Positions 4,846 to 5,205 of a stretch of DNA of 5,205 nt are shown piece after piece. Each line of letters opens with the position of its first letter. Position 1 is the stretch's first letter. Position numbers and translations under genes: made by a program. The notes beneath the pieces are model-generated. The model was not told where the DNA came from and made no database searches. It saw only the letters and a program-made list of their open reading frames with translations. The DNA is from CF-161 sp035638495 (lineage in GTDB: Bacteria > Chloroflexota > Dormibacteria > Dormibacterales > Dormibacteraceae): positions 1-5,205 of the forward strand of contig DASQZW010000081.1 of NCBI GenBank assembly GCA_035638495.1, read 5' to 3'.

Positions 4846-5205
4846 CCGGCCGCCTCCAGCAGCTCCACGATCCTGCGCGCCACCTCGTCGGCCGTGCCGG
4901 TGACCAGCTCCCGCTGACGCGTGTCCGCGGCGGCGCCCACGACCGCCGCGATGCGCGCCTCGGCCGGCAGCGTGCCCGCCGGCGCGGTCATCCGCGGCGG
5001 CGCCGGGCGCGGCGGCCGGTGGCCCAGGAACGCCGGCCGGGGAGCCACGGCGGCCGGCGGCAGCCACGTGATCGGCGCCGAGCGCGCGGCCAGGAGCGCC
5101 GCCGGCGAGGCCGGACGGGGGCGCGCGATGCCCGGCTCCACCGCGACCACCGCGGGCAGCGGGACGGTCACCTCCTCGCGCACGCCGCGGTCGAGCCGGC
5201 GGACC
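4833..5205 (-). CDS. Electron transfer flavoprotein beta-subunit (EtfB/FixA-like) protein, C-terminal part, cut by window edge
   Basis: The visible 123 residues are open to the right edge, so the N-terminal part is outside the window; the GTG at 5181-5183 is internal. The stretch EEVTVPLPAVVAVEPG, then RPRPASPAALLAARSAPI, matches the EtfB region that reads LPAVVTxD...NEPRYxxLPxIMxAKKKPI, so the aligned proline, valine and arginine positions are kept but the NEPRY core is changed to ARPRP. A proline/arginine-rich stretch follows, then RQRELVTGTADEVARRIVELLEAAGYLD, which resembles the C-terminal nucleotide-site and helix end of EtfB. ETF beta pairs with ETF alpha, binds AMP in classical members and passes electrons from dehydrogenases. 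The divergence, longer tail and GYL ending suggest a specialised actinobacterial subgroup, perhaps one associated with mycofactocin, but this is only a guess. An alpha-subunit gene would be expected beyond the window, possibly to either side of the upstream part. Confidence 0.65.
   Translation of the reverse strand, partial: VRRLDRGVREEVTVPLPAVVAVEPGIARPRPASPAALLAARSAPITWLPPAAVAPRPAFLGHRPPRPAPPRMTAPAGTLPAEARIAAVVGAAADTRQRELVTGTADEVARRIVELLEAAGYLD

Noticed and set aside
1..5205. Mobile elements, CRISPR arrays, tRNA or rRNA genes, phage genes
   Set aside because: No transposase, integrase, direct repeat array or RNA gene pattern was seen, and base composition is even throughout.

Overview
The window is very GC-rich with almost no spare space. 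It carries a type VII (ESX/WXG100) secretion locus, an ECF41-type sigma factor and leaderless-looking promoters, all of which point to an actinomycete (Actinomycetota). The sequence alone does not let me name a genus. No RNA genes, insertion sequences, CRISPR arrays or phage genes were seen.

Left part, minus strand, read from right to left (3857 down to 1). The block starts with eccD (ubiquitin-like domain plus about 11 membrane spans), the channel component of a type VII secretion system. Only 20 nt later comes an ECF41/SigJ-like sigma factor with a fused SnoaL-like C-terminal domain. It is followed by a carboxymuconolactone decarboxylase (CMD)/AhpD-like protein, then two small WXG100 (Esx) proteins with a coupled arrangement. 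A 14-bp perfect hairpin follows, and then the start of a J-domain (DnaJ-like) protein that runs off the left edge. The sigma factor and the CMD gene form a known pair (ECF41 factors usually control a nearby carboxymuconolactone decarboxylase/oxidoreductase/epimerase gene). The 45-nt gap between them contains a CGTCACG-N16-CGTC element that closely resembles the ECF41 target promoter and is placed so that the CMD mRNA would start at or next to its ATG.

Right part, plus strand (3881-4845). A small tail-anchored membrane protein of unknown function is divergent from eccD across only 23 nt. It is followed by a DUF402 protein. Both have a TANNNT-like -10 element a few bases before the start codon and no ribosome binding site, so leaderless transcripts are likely.

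Right edge, minus strand (4833-5205). This is the C-terminal part of a divergent electron transfer flavoprotein beta (EtfB/FixA-like) protein. Its last codons overlap the end of the DUF402 gene tail to tail.

The most interesting feature is the layout: a self-contained stress-type sigma factor and its target gene sit inside a type VII secretion locus, between the membrane channel gene and the Esx substrate pair, with a J-domain chaperone-type gene just downstream. This raises the possibility that secretion and the ECF41 response are expressed together.
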